Assembly: GCF_000807255.1 (NCBI RefSeq)
Contig: NZ_CP009268.1
Span: forward strand, 310,001-374,000
Length of the DNA: 64,000 nt
Reading direction: 5' to 3'
Origin: Clostridium pasteurianum DSM 525 = ATCC 6013
GTDB lineage: Bacteria; Bacillota; Clostridia; Clostridiales; Clostridiaceae
Each line of letters opens with the position of its first letter. Position 1 is the stretch's first letter. A program made the position numbers and the translations under genes. The notes under the pieces were generated by a model. It made no database searches, was not told the DNA's origin, and was given only the letters and a program-made list of their open reading frames with translations. This document shows positions 35,411-44,668 of this stretch, piece after piece.

Positions 35411-36286
35411 ATGGAAGAAGATTTTAAAAAAGTTTTAATTACTATGCAGTGCAATGAGATAACTGAAAAAGAAATCTATACTAAAGTTTCACAGATTACA
35501 AAAGATGAAAATAACAGAAATATAATGCTCAAAATTGCTAAGGAAGAAGAGCAGCATTATAATTTGATAAAATCCTATACTAATGAAGAGGTTCCCGTAA
35601 ACAAAAAAAGAGTATGGTTCTATTGTTTAGCAGCTAAGGTATTTGGATTTACATTTGCCGTTAAGCAAATGGAAGGAAGAGAAAATGAGGTGGTTAGAGG
35701 GTATAGCTATGAAAAGCTGTCAGAAAATTTTCCTAAACTTTCAAAAATAGCAGAAGAAGAAGAAAAACATGAGTTGTTGTTAATCGATATGCTGGATGAA
35801 GAGAGACTTAAATATGTGGGAGCCATAGTGCTTGGATTAAATGATGCATTAGTAGAGATAACAGGCAGTTTGGCGGGATTTACCTTGTCTATGGCAAACA
35901 CCAGAGTAATAGCTTTGGCGGGATTGATTACGGGTATATCAGCCACCCTTTCCATGGCAGCTAGTGAGTATATTGCTGAAAAAACAGAAGGTACCAAAAA
36001 TGCTTTAAAATCTAGTTTATATACAGGTATTTCCTATTTAGGAACTGTGGCTTTGTTGATACTTCCATTTATTTTTACACATGAAAATATGTATATACAA
36101 GCTCTTATAATAAGTCTTATTATTGCTGTAGTCATAATATCTTTATTCAATTATTATATATCTGTGGCCAAAGGACTTAATTTTAAAAAAAGGTTTCTTC
36201 AGATGGCAGGTGTAAGTTTAGGGGTGGCGGCTTTTTCTTTCATTGTAGGACTATTAGTAAAAAACATATTAAATATAAATTTATAA
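35411..36286 (+). CDS. Ferritin-like domain fused to VIT1/CCC1 metal transporter
   Basis: 291 residues from the ATG at 35411, six bases after GGAGAGG. Residues ~1-135 form a rubrerythrin/ferritin-like helix bundle with Glu-rich metal-binding sites (EITEKEIY; AKEEEQHY; AEEEEKHE). From ~140 on come about five membrane helices of the VIT1/CCC1 family (GLNDALVEITGSLAGFTLSM; AASEYIAEKTEG). Such fusions (MbfA-like) move Fe2+ or Mn2+ across the membrane using the ferritin domain as a sensor or oxidase. It ends convergent to the sulfite reductase gene. Confidence 0.88.
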   Translation: MEEDFKKVLITMQCNEITEKEIYTKVSQITKDENNRNIMLKIAKEEEQHYNLIKSYTNEEVPVNKKRVWFYCLAAKVFGFTFAVKQMEGRENEVVRGYSYEKLSENFPKLSKIAEEEEKHELLLIDMLDEERLKYVGAIVLGLNDALVEITGSLAGFTLSMANTRVIALAGLITGISATLSMAASEYIAEKTEGTKNALKSSLYTGISYLGTVALLILPFIFTHENMYIQALIISLIIAVVIISLFNYYISVAKGLNFKKRFLQMAGVSLGVAAFSFIVGLLVKNILNINL

Positions 36287-36366
36287 TATAATAGTACGTT
36301 TCGTTTGTATTCCTTGAAATCCATAAATATATGGAATGAAATTCTAAATACAATATATTAAACTGT

Positions 36367-36411
36367 AAAAGGTACATAGATTTTTGCTTAGAAAATCCAT
36401 GTACCTTTTTC
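36367..36411. terminator. Bidirectional terminator between the VIT1 and sulfite reductase genes
   Basis: AAAAGGTACATAGATTTT and AAAATCCATGTACCTTTTT pair with one mismatch around a short loop. Both genes run into it. Confidence 0.85.
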
Positions 36412-36412
36412 T

Positions 36413-37963
36413 TTACACAATATATTTATTGAGAATGTTATTTAAGTTTTCTTTATGATTTTGAATATATTCGGAGAACTCTTCCATAGATTCATCTATG
36501 CTTATAGCCAATTCATACAAAAAATCAGGCACTTTTTCTTGAAGGATATCCCCTTTGTATTCAGCAAGTTTTGTTTTGCCTATACCAAGAGTTCCGTTTA
36601 AATGAAGTTCAAATACATTTTTTAAATCACCATTAATTCTCTTCATCTTTCCACAGAATCCAATTTTACCTATTTCATGTACACCACAGGAATTTGGGCA
36701 TCCAGACAGATGTATTTGTGGCAATATATCTTTAGTAAAATTATTTTTGTGAAAATAGTCTACTATTTCTTTTAAGGTATTCTGAGTATTTAAAATTCCC
36801 ATCTGACAGATTGGAACACCGATACAGGATACAGAATGCTCTAGTTTTGTAGTGCCGCCTATATGTTCTGTACTTTTAAGAAGGCTTTCTGCTTCTTTTC
36901 CGTTTAAATTTCTAATATATATACCTTCAGTCAAGGATAATCTTATTTCAACATCTTCAATATTTTCTGTTTCTTCTAATATTAGTTTTAAGTCTTTTAA
37001 TTGTAATTGTCCTCCTATTGGGTGTATATATACACTATACAATCTAGCTTGTCTTTGAGGAAATAATCTAGGATGTTCTATTGAAGTTTCTAATCCTTTT
37101 TTGCTATAAACTTTGTTTTTAACATTTAGGTCTAAATTTTCATTTACAATTACTTTTTTCAAGTGATTTTTATAGCAGTTTATGAAATTTTCTTTACCCA
37201 TTCTATCCAATATATACCTTACACGAGCCTTACCGCTATTTTTATAATCTCCTTCCGCTATGAAAAATTTTGTCATTGCCTCAATATGATATAATACATC
37301 TTTCGGATATATTAGATCGGGAAATTCTACAGATAATTTAGGATTTCTCCCAAGGCCTCCACCAAAGTATATCTTAAAGTATTCTTTTTCATTTTTTTTC
37401 ACAGCTAAAAAACCAAGATCTACTACTGTTACATGAGATGCATCTTCATAATTACTGGAAAATGAAACTTTAAGTTTTCTTGGAAGTTTATAGCTATATA
37501 TCCTGTCTAAAAAATACTTTCCTACAGCTAGAGCATAGGGAGATACATCAAAGGCCTCATTTTTTTCTACGCCTGATAAAGGGGAAATTGCAACATTTCT
37601 TGGAAAATTTCCACCTGAACCTCTTGAATATAATCCATTTTCTATACCTTCCTTCATTATATGGCAAATACCGTCAATATCAATTCCGTGCAGTTGAACT
37701 GCTTGGCGGGTAGTAAAATGTATTCCTTTTAAATTATACTTATTTGCAAAGTTATAGATTAATTTTAAATCTTTTCTAGAAGCTATTCCAGAAGGTATTC
37801 TGAGCCTTATCATAAAATCTTTTTTATTTCGGTGTGCATACACACCCATACCACCAGAAACTTTTTTAAAATCCATTTTACTTATCTCATTATTTAAAAA
37901 TTTATAGCCTAAATTTCTAAAATCATCAATTTCCTTTAAAAGAATATCATTCAAAGTCTTCAC
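36413..37963 (-). CDS. Siroheme-dependent sulfite/nitrite reductase, hemoprotein
   Basis: 516 residues. Two repeats of the nitrite/sulfite reductase ferredoxin-like half-domain (LRIPSGIASRKDL ... HFTTRQAVQLHGI; the second half from ~300) and the cluster/siroheme motif C-x5-C ... C-x3-C: Cys380, 386, 422 and 426 (SCIGVPIC; LSGCPNSCG). It carries six-electron reduction of sulfite or nitrite in the cytoplasm with electrons from ferredoxin or another donor. No flavoprotein partner is adjacent. It is divergent from a LysR gene with a strong inverted repeat between, so that protein probably controls it. Confidence 0.9.
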   Translation of the reverse strand: MKTLNDILLKEIDDFRNLGYKFLNNEISKMDFKKVSGGMGVYAHRNKKDFMIRLRIPSGIASRKDLKLIYNFANKYNLKGIHFTTRQAVQLHGIDIDGICHIMKEGIENGLYSRGSGGNFPRNVAISPLSGVEKNEAFDVSPYALAVGKYFLDRIYSYKLPRKLKVSFSSNYEDASHVTVVDLGFLAVKKNEKEYFKIYFGGGLGRNPKLSVEFPDLIYPKDVLYHIEAMTKFFIAEGDYKNSGKARVRYILDRMGKENFINCYKNHLKKVIVNENLDLNVKNKVYSKKGLETSIEHPRLFPQRQARLYSVYIHPIGGQLQLKDLKLILEETENIEDVEIRLSLTEGIYIRNLNGKEAESLLKSTEHIGGTTKLEHSVSCIGVPICQMGILNTQNTLKEIVDYFHKNNFTKDILPQIHLSGCPNSCGVHEIGKIGFCGKMKRINGDLKNVFELHLNGTLGIGKTKLAEYKGDILQEKVPDFLYELAISIDESMEEFSEYIQNHKENLNNILNKYIV

Positions 37964-38021
37964 TTAAATCACCTATCTTTGTTGAAATATTAATATATAT
38001 ATAGTATAGTTTCTTTTAATC

Positions 38022-38056
38022 AATAAGTATAATACGTATTTTTTATTATACTTATT
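38022..38056. promoter_or_regulatory. Operator-like inverted repeat between sulfite reductase and lysR
   Basis: AATAAGTATAATA (38022-38034) and TATTATACTTATT (38044-38056) are a perfect 13-bp inverted repeat with a 9-base spacer. It lies between the divergent starts. The position and ATAA-N-TTAT shape fit a LysR-type binding site. Confidence 0.6.
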
Positions 38057-38083
38057 AATATTTTTAATAGACGAGGTGATATT

Positions 38084-38971
38084 GTGATAGAGGAATTAAA
38101 GACCTTTATTGCTGTAGTAGATAAGAAAAGTTTTACTAAAGCTGCTAATTTCATTAATATATCTCAACCAAGTGTTAGTTCGCATATATCCATTTTAGAA
38201 AGATATTTCAATACAAGATTAATAGAAAGATCAAATAAACAGAAGAATATATTAATTACACAAACTGGGAAAATTTTATATAAGCGGGCTAAACAGATGA
38301 TAGGATTCTTAGAGGAGACTAAAGAAGAATTAAACAATTATCATAATTCCATTTCTGGGACTTTAAAGATTGGGGCAAGTATGACTATAGGAGAATTTTT
38401 ACTTCCTTCCATATTGGGTGATTTTATTAAAGAATTTCCTGAAGTAAAGCTGGATGTTACTATAGAAAATACTAAGCATATTTATGATAAATTTAAAAAT
38501 TATGATATAGATATAGCTTTAGTTGAAGGTACGGTGCCAGTAGAAAATTATGTATATAAAAATTTTTACAAAGATACTATGGTTATCGTGGTACCATATT
38601 TATCTTCCCAAAATTTAAATTCTAATTTAAAAGACTATCTGTCAAAACAAACCTGGATACATAGAGAAGAAGGTTCGGGAACAGGAGAAAACCTGAATAT
38701 TTTTCTTAATGATGAAGATATACATCCTAAAAATTTTATTGTATTAGGGAGTAATTATGCAATAAAAGAAGCGGTTAAAAATAATCTGGGAATAAGTTTT
38801 ATTTCATCTTTAGTAATTAATGAAGCAGTTAAAAATAATGAAGTAGAGGTTATTTCTATAAAGGATAATTATAATAGATATTTTTCCTATTTAGTACATG
38901 AAAATAATATTTCTAGATTGGCATCCGTGTTTCTTGAAAAATTAAAATTGTACAGTAATATAGATAATTAA
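38084..38971 (+). CDS. LysR-family regulator, probable regulator of the sulfite reductase
   Basis: 295 residues from a GTG with ACGAGGTGAT. Helix-turn-helix IEELKTFIAVVDKKSFTKAA, then NFINISQPSVSSHI; effector domain after ~90. It starts 121 bases from the divergent sulfite/nitrite reductase gene and would typically act on that promoter and on its own, like CysB/CysL-type regulators. Effector unknown. A terminator follows at 39079-39115. Confidence 0.88.
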   Translation: MIEELKTFIAVVDKKSFTKAANFINISQPSVSSHISILERYFNTRLIERSNKQKNILITQTGKILYKRAKQMIGFLEETKEELNNYHNSISGTLKIGASMTIGEFLLPSILGDFIKEFPEVKLDVTIENTKHIYDKFKNYDIDIALVEGTVPVENYVYKNFYKDTMVIVVPYLSSQNLNSNLKDYLSKQTWIHREEGSGTGENLNIFLNDEDIHPKNFIVLGSNYAIKEAVKNNLGISFISSLVINEAVKNNEVEVISIKDNYNRYFSYLVHENNISRLASVFLEKLKLYSNIDN

Positions 38972-39078
38972 ATTATAAAAAAATTTTATATAAGTGAATA
39001 TATAAAGAAATATTGTCAATAATTAAAAGGTAATGAAAATTATTCATTATATTCCCCTAAATTTTAATATATAAATTT

Positions 39079-39115
39079 TGAAAAGGTACACTAGGTTAGA
39101 GTGTACCTTTTGTTT
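39079..39115 (+). terminator. Terminator after lysR
   Basis: AAAAGGTACACT and AGTGTACCTTTT pair around a short loop and are followed by a T-rich run. Confidence 0.85.
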
Positions 39116-39598
39116 TTTGTATATAATTTACTTGAATAAATTTATTAGTGTACTGAATTATAATTATATTGTAGTTAATAAATTATCTATTAAATAATTA
39201 TAGATAAAAAAAGGAGAACGTAAAAGTATGCTACCCTTATGTTCTCAAAATAAAATGTTATTAAACTGGTTATCTATTATTTAAAGCAAAATGCATAATA
39301 GCAATATTTTAGTGCCTTAAGTTAAATAATTTAAATATTATATAATTATGAAAGTGGCACTTTTATAGTATGATTTACTATGATGTAATTATATAACATG
39401 TACAAGATATAGTCAAATGGAAAATACGAAAAAATATTATCTGTTTAATGTTAATATACATTATATAATATTAAAATGTTATGTTTGGCATGGAGTCAGT
39501 GGTTTGTGGCTTAAGTTATATTATAGTATATGCTAAATATGTGGAATGAAATTTGCTAATATATATTATAGATATCTTGATAGGAAAGGAATTATAAT
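39116..39598. other. Long non-coding gap upstream of mocA
   Basis: Within the 627-base gap after lysR I see no real gene. It holds a small hairpin GAGAAC/GTTCTC (39213-39245), a possible 18-residue frame (ATG at 39228, GGAG 11 bases upstream, stop by 39284) and a second stem AGTGCC/GGCACT (~39310-39363) followed by TTTTATAG. The last could be a terminator. The rest is AT-rich sequence. Confidence 0.4.
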
Positions 39599-40177
39599 AT
39601 GAATATAACAGCTATAATAATGGCCTCTGGATATGGAAGAAGAATGGGGAGAAATAAGTTATTATTAAAATATAAAAATAAAACTTTTATGGAACATATC
39701 TTGGAGAATATTAGAAAATGTGATTTTTATAGTAGAGTAATTGTAGCAAGAGATGAAGGAATTCTTGGATTGGCTGAATCACTAGGATTTAAGGCTATAG
39801 AAAATGAACAGGCGTTTAAGGGTCAGAGTGAGTCTATAAAGCTTGGAATAAATAATTCTCCAAAGAGTGATGGATATATGTTTTTTACTGCAGATCAGCC
39901 TCTTTTAGATATTGAAACCATTGAGATTTTAATGAAGACTTTTAATGAAAATAAATATAGTATAATAATTCCGAAATTTCGAGAGAGAAGAGGAAGTCCA
40001 GTAATATTTGCCTCACGATTTCTTAAAGAATTACAGGAATTACAGGGAGATGTGGGAGGTAAAAAAGTTATAGATAATAATAAAGAAGCTGTAGTTTTTG
40101 CAGAGATTACAAGAGAAGAAGTACTTTTTGATATTGATACCTATGAAGATTATTGTAAATTAATAAATTTAAAATAG
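39599..40177 (+). CDS. mocA: Molybdenum cofactor cytidylyltransferase-like protein (MocA)
   Basis: 192 residues. Nucleotide-binding start MASGYGRRMGRNKLLLKY, metal-binding ADQPLL, RGSPVIF, GDVGGKKVI and FDIDTYEDY are the MocA/YgfJ set (TIGR03310). MocA adds CMP to the Mo cofactor, the form used by xanthine dehydrogenase-type enzymes. AGGAAAGGA precedes the ATG. yqeB follows after 139 bases. A second, more divergent family member is at 48713. Confidence 0.9.
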   Translation: MNITAIIMASGYGRRMGRNKLLLKYKNKTFMEHILENIRKCDFYSRVIVARDEGILGLAESLGFKAIENEQAFKGQSESIKLGINNSPKSDGYMFFTADQPLLDIETIEILMKTFNENKYSIIIPKFRERRGSPVIFASRFLKELQELQGDVGGKKVIDNNKEAVVFAEITREEVLFDIDTYEDYCKLINLK

Positions 40178-40316
40178 CGGCACAATTATTACTTAAATGC
40201 AAGGTATTATAATGCTGAGCGGGGCAGGTTTATTAATGCTGATGCCTATGGTGGAAATGTGGGAAATTTGCTAGAATATATTTATTTAATTAATTGTAGA
40301 AAAGAGATGATAAATT

Positions 40317-41117
40317 TTGTTTAGTGAAGTTGTTATTGTAAGAGGTGGGGGAGATATTGCTTCAGGAGCTATACAAAAGTTATATAGAAGTGGATTTAGA
40401 GTTTTGGTTCTGGAAGTGAATAAGCCTAGTGCTATTAGAAGAAAGGTATGCTTTAGTGAGGCTATATATGATGAAGAGACTAATATAGAGGGCATAAGAG
40501 CTGTCAGAGTAAATTGTGAAGCTGAAATTTTTAAGGCATGGAGAGATAATGTAATCCCTGTAGTTGTAGATCCAAAGGGCAAATATATAGAGCTTCTAAA
40601 ACCTGAAATTGTAGTGGATGCAATACTGGCTAAGAAAAATCTTGGTACAAATATGAATATGGCACCTTATACTATTGCACTGGGGCCTGGATTTGAAGCC
40701 GGAGTTGATGTGAATATAGTGGTAGAAACTAATAGGGGGCACAACTTGGGAAGGTTGATATTTGAAGGGAAAGCAGCAAAGGATACAGGAATTCCTGGAG
40801 TGATAGCAGGATATTCTAAAGAAAGGGTAATATACAGTCCTGCCAGTGGTATTATAAATAATGCAAGAGATATTGGAGATATAGTAAATAAGGGGGATAT
40901 ACTCTCATATATAGGTACTGAAACTGTTAAAGCTACTATAGATGGGGTGCTGAGAGGAACTATAAGAAATAATACGGAAGTTTTTAAAGGATTAAAAATA
41001 GCAGATATTGATCCAAGGCTTTCAGAGACAAAAAATTGTTTCACTATTTCTGATAAAGCTAGGAATATTGGTGGAGCAGTATTGGAGTCCATTTTGTATC
41101 TTATTAGAAACAAATAA
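40317..41117 (+). CDS. yqeB: Selenium-dependent molybdenum hydroxylase maturation protein YqeB
   Basis: 266 residues from a TTG. The opening VIVRGGGDIASGAIQKLYRS, the centre MNMAPYTIALGPGFEAG and GHNLGRLIFEGKA are the EF2563/YqeB family (TIGR03309). Found only where Se-dependent Mo hydroxylases occur; the molecular job is not established. AAAGAGATGA upstream is a fair binding site. It closes the mocA-yqeB unit and is followed by TTATCA palindromes and a terminator. Confidence 0.92.
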   Translation: MFSEVVIVRGGGDIASGAIQKLYRSGFRVLVLEVNKPSAIRRKVCFSEAIYDEETNIEGIRAVRVNCEAEIFKAWRDNVIPVVVDPKGKYIELLKPEIVVDAILAKKNLGTNMNMAPYTIALGPGFEAGVDVNIVVETNRGHNLGRLIFEGKAAKDTGIPGVIAGYSKERVIYSPASGIINNARDIGDIVNKGDILSYIGTETVKATIDGVLRGTIRNNTEVFKGLKIADIDPRLSETKNCFTISDKARNIGGAVLESILYLIRNK

Positions 41118-41139
41118 ATTTATCATATTAGAAATTTGA

Positions 41140-41173
41140 TTATCAAAATGATATAATTTATCATAAAGATAAA
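41140..41173. promoter_or_regulatory. TTATCA/TGATAA palindromes downstream of yqeB
   Basis: TTATCAAAATGATA (41140-41153) and TTTATCATAAAGATAAA (41157-41173) share the design of the palindrome at 15007-15023: TTATCA, three bases, TGATAA. Two sites back to back suggest protein binding. They are about 340 bases upstream of the deacylase start, so a role in that operon would be long range. Confidence 0.35.
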
Positions 41174-41212
41174 CAAAAAAATATCATAATTTTAATAATA
41201 ACTATAGTGTAA

Positions 41213-41258
41213 AACAGGCTTTAATTTGACAAAGTAATAAAAAAAGACCTGTTTTTTT
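41213..41258 (+). terminator. Terminator after yqeB
   Basis: AAAACAGGCTTT and AAAGACCTGTTTT pair with one bulge and end in a T-run. From 41259 to 41513 the gap is an AT-rich leader in which I see no gene. Confidence 0.75.
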
Positions 41259-41513
41259 AATTGGCATAAATTTTGCTACATAATATAAACATACATTAAA
41301 AATATTATAGATATCCAAACTCATAATTTAATGTTGATAATAATGTATAACTTTATTAGATTAATCTAAATTTATACTTCAAGTTGTATATCTATAAAAT
41401 AGGAAAATAAAATTATTACAAAGGGTTTGTATTAATATATAGTAATTTATTAGAAAGATATAAGGATATGGTAAAAATTTTCAAATATAATTGTATAAAG
41501 GGGTGATCATCGG

Positions 41514-43100
41514 ATGGATAAGATACTTATAAAAAATGGGTTTATAATTGATGGTACAGGTAAAGATAGATTTTTAGGAGATATACTAATATTAGATGAA
41601 AATATTTATAAGATAGGTAATATAGATGAAAGAGATGATTGTAAAATAATAGATGCCAAAGGAAGGGTTGTTTGCCCTGGATTTATAGATACACATAGTC
41701 ATTCTGATTTACAGGTGCTGGTGGATGGATATATAGAACCTAAAGTGAGGCAGGGTATAACTACAGAAGTTTTAGGACAGGATGGAATATCTATGGCACC
41801 ACTTCCAAAGGAATATGTAAGTCCTTGGAGAAAAAATCTGGCAGGACTTGATGGCGACAGTGATAAACTTTCTTGGGATTGGAATAACACGGAAGGATAT
41901 CTTAATTTATTAGAAAAATCTGGTATAGGACCTAATATGGCCTATCTAGTACCCCATGGAAATGTGAGAATGGAAGTTTTAGGGCTAGATGATAGACAAC
42001 CCAATAAAGAAGAAATAGAAAAAATGAAGCAGGTGTTGGAAAGAGAACTAAGGGCTGGAGCAGTTGGCTTTTCTTCTGGTCTCATATATATGCCTTGTGC
42101 TTATGGAAACACAGAGGAAATTATTGAACTTTGTAAAGTGGCAGCAAAATGTGACAAGGTTTTTGTAGTTCATCAGAGAAGTGAAGCAGATACTATAGTG
42201 GATTCCATGAAGGAAATAATAAGAATAGGAAGAGAAAGTGGAGTTAAAATTCATTTTTCCCATTTTAAGGTGTGCGGTAAAAAGAATTGGGGTAAGATAG
42301 ATGCTATGATTGCTCTTTTAGATGAAGCTAAAAGGGAGGGTATAAAAGTATCCTTGGATCAGTATCCTTACGTAGCAGGGAGCACCATGCTTGGAGTAAT
42401 ACTCCCACCTTGGGTACATGATGGGGGAACAGACAAGCTTTTGAAAAGACTTAAAGATGAGGATTTGAGAAAAAAGATGATTTATGATATAGAAAAAGGT
42501 ATACCTGGATGGGATAATTTTATAGACTTTGCAGGGGTTGATAATATATATGTCACTAGTGTTAAAACTGATAAAAATAAGGATTGTATAGGTAAAAATT
42601 TAGCTGAGATAGGTAAGCTTAGGGGAAAAGATGCCTATAATGCAGCTTTTGATCTTCTCTATGAAGAGGGAAATGCAGTGGGTATGTATGATTATTATGG
42701 TAAAGAGGAACATGTAATTAAATTTATGAAAAGAGAAGAACAAAATGTGTGTACCGATGGATTACTTGGAGGTAAACCTCATCCGAGAGTATATGGCACT
42801 TTTCCAAGAGTACTTGGCAAATATGTGAGAAGAGAAAAGGCACTTACACTAGAAGAAGCCATATACAAGATGACTTCAAAACCAGCTGCGGTATTTAAGT
42901 TTAAGGACAGAGGAAAAATATCTGAAGGAAAGAAGGCGGATATAGTAATATTCAATCCTGATACAGTTATAGATAAGGCTACTTTTATAGAACCGGATCA
43001 ATATTCAGAAGGTATTGAAACTGTAATCATAAATGGGAAAATAGTTCTTCATGATGGAAATAGATCTAAAGAGTTAACAGGAAAAGTAATAAGGGAATAG
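41514..43100 (+). CDS. N-acyl-D-amino-acid deacylase family amidohydrolase
   Basis: 528 residues, family length. Metal site FIDTHSHSDLQ, then GQDGISMAP, CDKVFVVHQRSEADT, KIHFSHFKVCGKKNWG and, near the end, GKISEGKKADIVIFNPD. Members remove N-acyl groups from D-amino acids or N-carbamoyl/ureido compounds; the D-aminoacylase assignment is by family, not by substrate. AAAGGGGTGATC precedes the ATG. It is the first of a run of plus-strand genes (deacylase, ygeY, hydA, ssnA, flavoprotein, mocA-like, hydroxylase) and would act on an opened-ring product. Confidence 0.85.
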   Translation: MDKILIKNGFIIDGTGKDRFLGDILILDENIYKIGNIDERDDCKIIDAKGRVVCPGFIDTHSHSDLQVLVDGYIEPKVRQGITTEVLGQDGISMAPLPKEYVSPWRKNLAGLDGDSDKLSWDWNNTEGYLNLLEKSGIGPNMAYLVPHGNVRMEVLGLDDRQPNKEEIEKMKQVLERELRAGAVGFSSGLIYMPCAYGNTEEIIELCKVAAKCDKVFVVHQRSEADTIVDSMKEIIRIGRESGVKIHFSHFKVCGKKNWGKIDAMIALLDEAKREGIKVSLDQYPYVAGSTMLGVILPPWVHDGGTDKLLKRLKDEDLRKKMIYDIEKGIPGWDNFIDFAGVDNIYVTSVKTDKNKDCIGKNLAEIGKLRGKDAYNAAFDLLYEEGNAVGMYDYYGKEEHVIKFMKREEQNVCTDGLLGGKPHPRVYGTFPRVLGKYVRREKALTLEEAIYKMTSKPAAVFKFKDRGKISEGKKADIVIFNPDTVIDKATFIEPDQYSEGIETVIINGKIVLHDGNRSKELTGKVIRE

Positions 43101-43149
43101 AGAATGTTAAGTAAATATATATTTTATAAGTAGAATAGTAAATAGAAAT

Positions 43150-43216
43150 TACGCCATTGTAATATGTATAGGATAATATACATAATGATATGATTTTATT
43201 GGATAATAGCAATGGT
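43150..43216. promoter_or_regulatory. Structured leader-like inverted repeat upstream of ygeY
   Basis: GCCATTG near 43152 and CAATGGT near 43210 form outer arms; inside, ATGTAT and ATACAT form a second stem. It may be a transcript secondary structure or a weak terminator. No known aptamer pattern was seen. Confidence 0.25.
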
Positions 43217-43261
43217 TTATTTATAAAATTAAAATAGGAATTATATTTGGAGGTAGTATAA

Positions 43262-44446
43262 ATGATATCTAAGGAAAGAGAAGCAGAAATAATAGAATTG
43301 TGCCAGGATTTACTTCGTATAAGAAGTTACTCCGGTGAAGAGGATGGAGTGGCTGAAAAGGCAAAAAAAGCTTTTACAGCTATGGGATATGATGATTTTT
43401 TTGTAGATGAATATGGAAATATAATAGGGCATATAAAGGGAAATAGAGAAGGTAAAAAGATACTTTTTGATGCACATATAGATACTGTAACAGTTCCTGA
43501 TGAGACAAAATGGAGCCAAAATCCTTTTGGCGGAGATATAGTAGATAACAAAATATATGGAAGAGGAGCTTCTGATATGAAAGGCGCTTTTTGCGCTATG
43601 ATTTGTGCTCTATCATATTTTGCCAAGGATACTAATAAGAATTTTGCAGGAGATATTTACGTGGCAGGAGTTGTTCATGAAGAGTGTTTTGAAGGGGTTG
43701 CAGCCAGAAAGATAAGTGAAAAGGTTAAGCCAGACTACGTGGTCATAGGAGAAGCTTCAAATTGTAATCTTAAAAGAGGCCAAAGGGGAAGAGCAGAGAT
43801 ATTAGTAGAAACCTTTGGAAAGCCAGCTCATTCAGCCAATCCTGAAAAGGGAATAAACGCAGTTTATGAAATGAATAAGTTAATTGAAAAGATAAGACAT
43901 ATAGAAAAGAAAAATGATGATTTTCTTGGAGATGGAATTCTAGAACTTACAGATATAAAATCTTCACCTTATCCTGGGGCTTCTGTAGTACCAGACTACT
44001 GTAAAGTAACTTATGACAGAAGACTTTTAGTAGGTGAGACTAGGGAAAGTGTATTGAAACCTATTTTAGATATAATCAGTGAAGCAGAGAGAGAAGACTC
44101 TAGTTTTAAAGCAAAGGCAAGTTTTGCTTCAGGAACTGAAAAATGTTATACGGGAAATACTATTGAAGGTGAGAGATTCTTTCCAGGATGGGTTCTTGAT
44201 GAAAAGGATGAGTATGTACAAAAATCCTATAAAGGACTTATAGAGGCAGGATTAAAACCAGAAATAACTCACTATTCCTTCTGTACCAATGGCAGTCATT
44301 ATGCAGGAGAAGCTGGTATAAAAACTATAGGGTTTGGACCTTCAAAGGAAAATCTAGCTCATACTATAGATGAATATATTGAAATAGAACAGCTGCTTAA
44401 GGCAGTTAAGGGTTATTATGCTATAGCTAAGGCTAATCTTGTTTAG
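43262..44446 (+). CDS. ygeY: YgeY family selenium-linked hydrolase
   Basis: 394 residues. M20 peptidase fold: metal ligands in LFDAHIDTVTV and GRGASDMKGAFCAM, and the catalytic pair in VVHEECFEG. This is the TIGR03526 form found with Se-dependent hydroxylases and purine breakdown; in E. coli it lies next to ygeX. It is presumed to hydrolyse an amide from opened purine rings, giving diaminopropionate for DpaL. TTGGAGGTAG precedes the ATG. Confidence 0.92.
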   Translation: MISKEREAEIIELCQDLLRIRSYSGEEDGVAEKAKKAFTAMGYDDFFVDEYGNIIGHIKGNREGKKILFDAHIDTVTVPDETKWSQNPFGGDIVDNKIYGRGASDMKGAFCAMICALSYFAKDTNKNFAGDIYVAGVVHEECFEGVAARKISEKVKPDYVVIGEASNCNLKRGQRGRAEILVETFGKPAHSANPEKGINAVYEMNKLIEKIRHIEKKNDDFLGDGILELTDIKSSPYPGASVVPDYCKVTYDRRLLVGETRESVLKPILDIISEAEREDSSFKAKASFASGTEKCYTGNTIEGERFFPGWVLDEKDEYVQKSYKGLIEAGLKPEITHYSFCTNGSHYAGEAGIKTIGFGPSKENLAHTIDEYIEIEQLLKAVKGYYAIAKANLV

Positions 44447-44486
44447 TTGAAAGTTGATAGTGGAAAGTTAAAATCGTTACCAAGAA
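44447..44486. repeat. Short intergenic repeat (AGTTGATAGTGGAAAGTT family)
   Basis: GTTGAAAGTTGATAGTGG, then AAAGTTAAAA. The same words occur, inverted, at 57620-57770. It adjoins the partial hairpin repeat that follows. Confidence 0.45.
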
Positions 44487-44497
44487 CGCATAAGCCA

Positions 44498-44577
44498 TTA
44501 TCCCCCACTTTGATAGAAAAGCAGACAAAACAAAATTTATTTTGTATTTGGTCGCTGTACAGAGTGAAAGTGGAGAG
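44498..44577 (-). repeat. Modular hairpin repeat, copy 6 (reverse, inner module only)
   Basis: Reverse orientation core: CCCCCACTT, GAAAAGCAGACAAAAC, AAAATTTATTTTGTATTTGG, GTCGCTGTACAGAGTG. Outer ACTTGGCG arms and the second hairpin are missing. A decayed copy. Confidence 0.7.
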
Positions 44578-44668
44578 GTAAAATTTCAATTTTGCGTGAA
44601 TAACTATACGGAGTGCTATGGAAGTTATGGTATAAAACAATAACAGGAAATTAGAGGGGGTGAATTAT

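Noticed and set aside
39228-39284. 18-residue leader peptide with GGAG upstream of mocA
   Set aside because: Spacing is long, the frame is very short, and it is 315 bases from the gene; too little to call.
43150-43216. Purine riboswitch before ygeY
   Set aside because: The nested stems do not contain the conserved J1/2, J2/3 and loop words of the purine aptamer.
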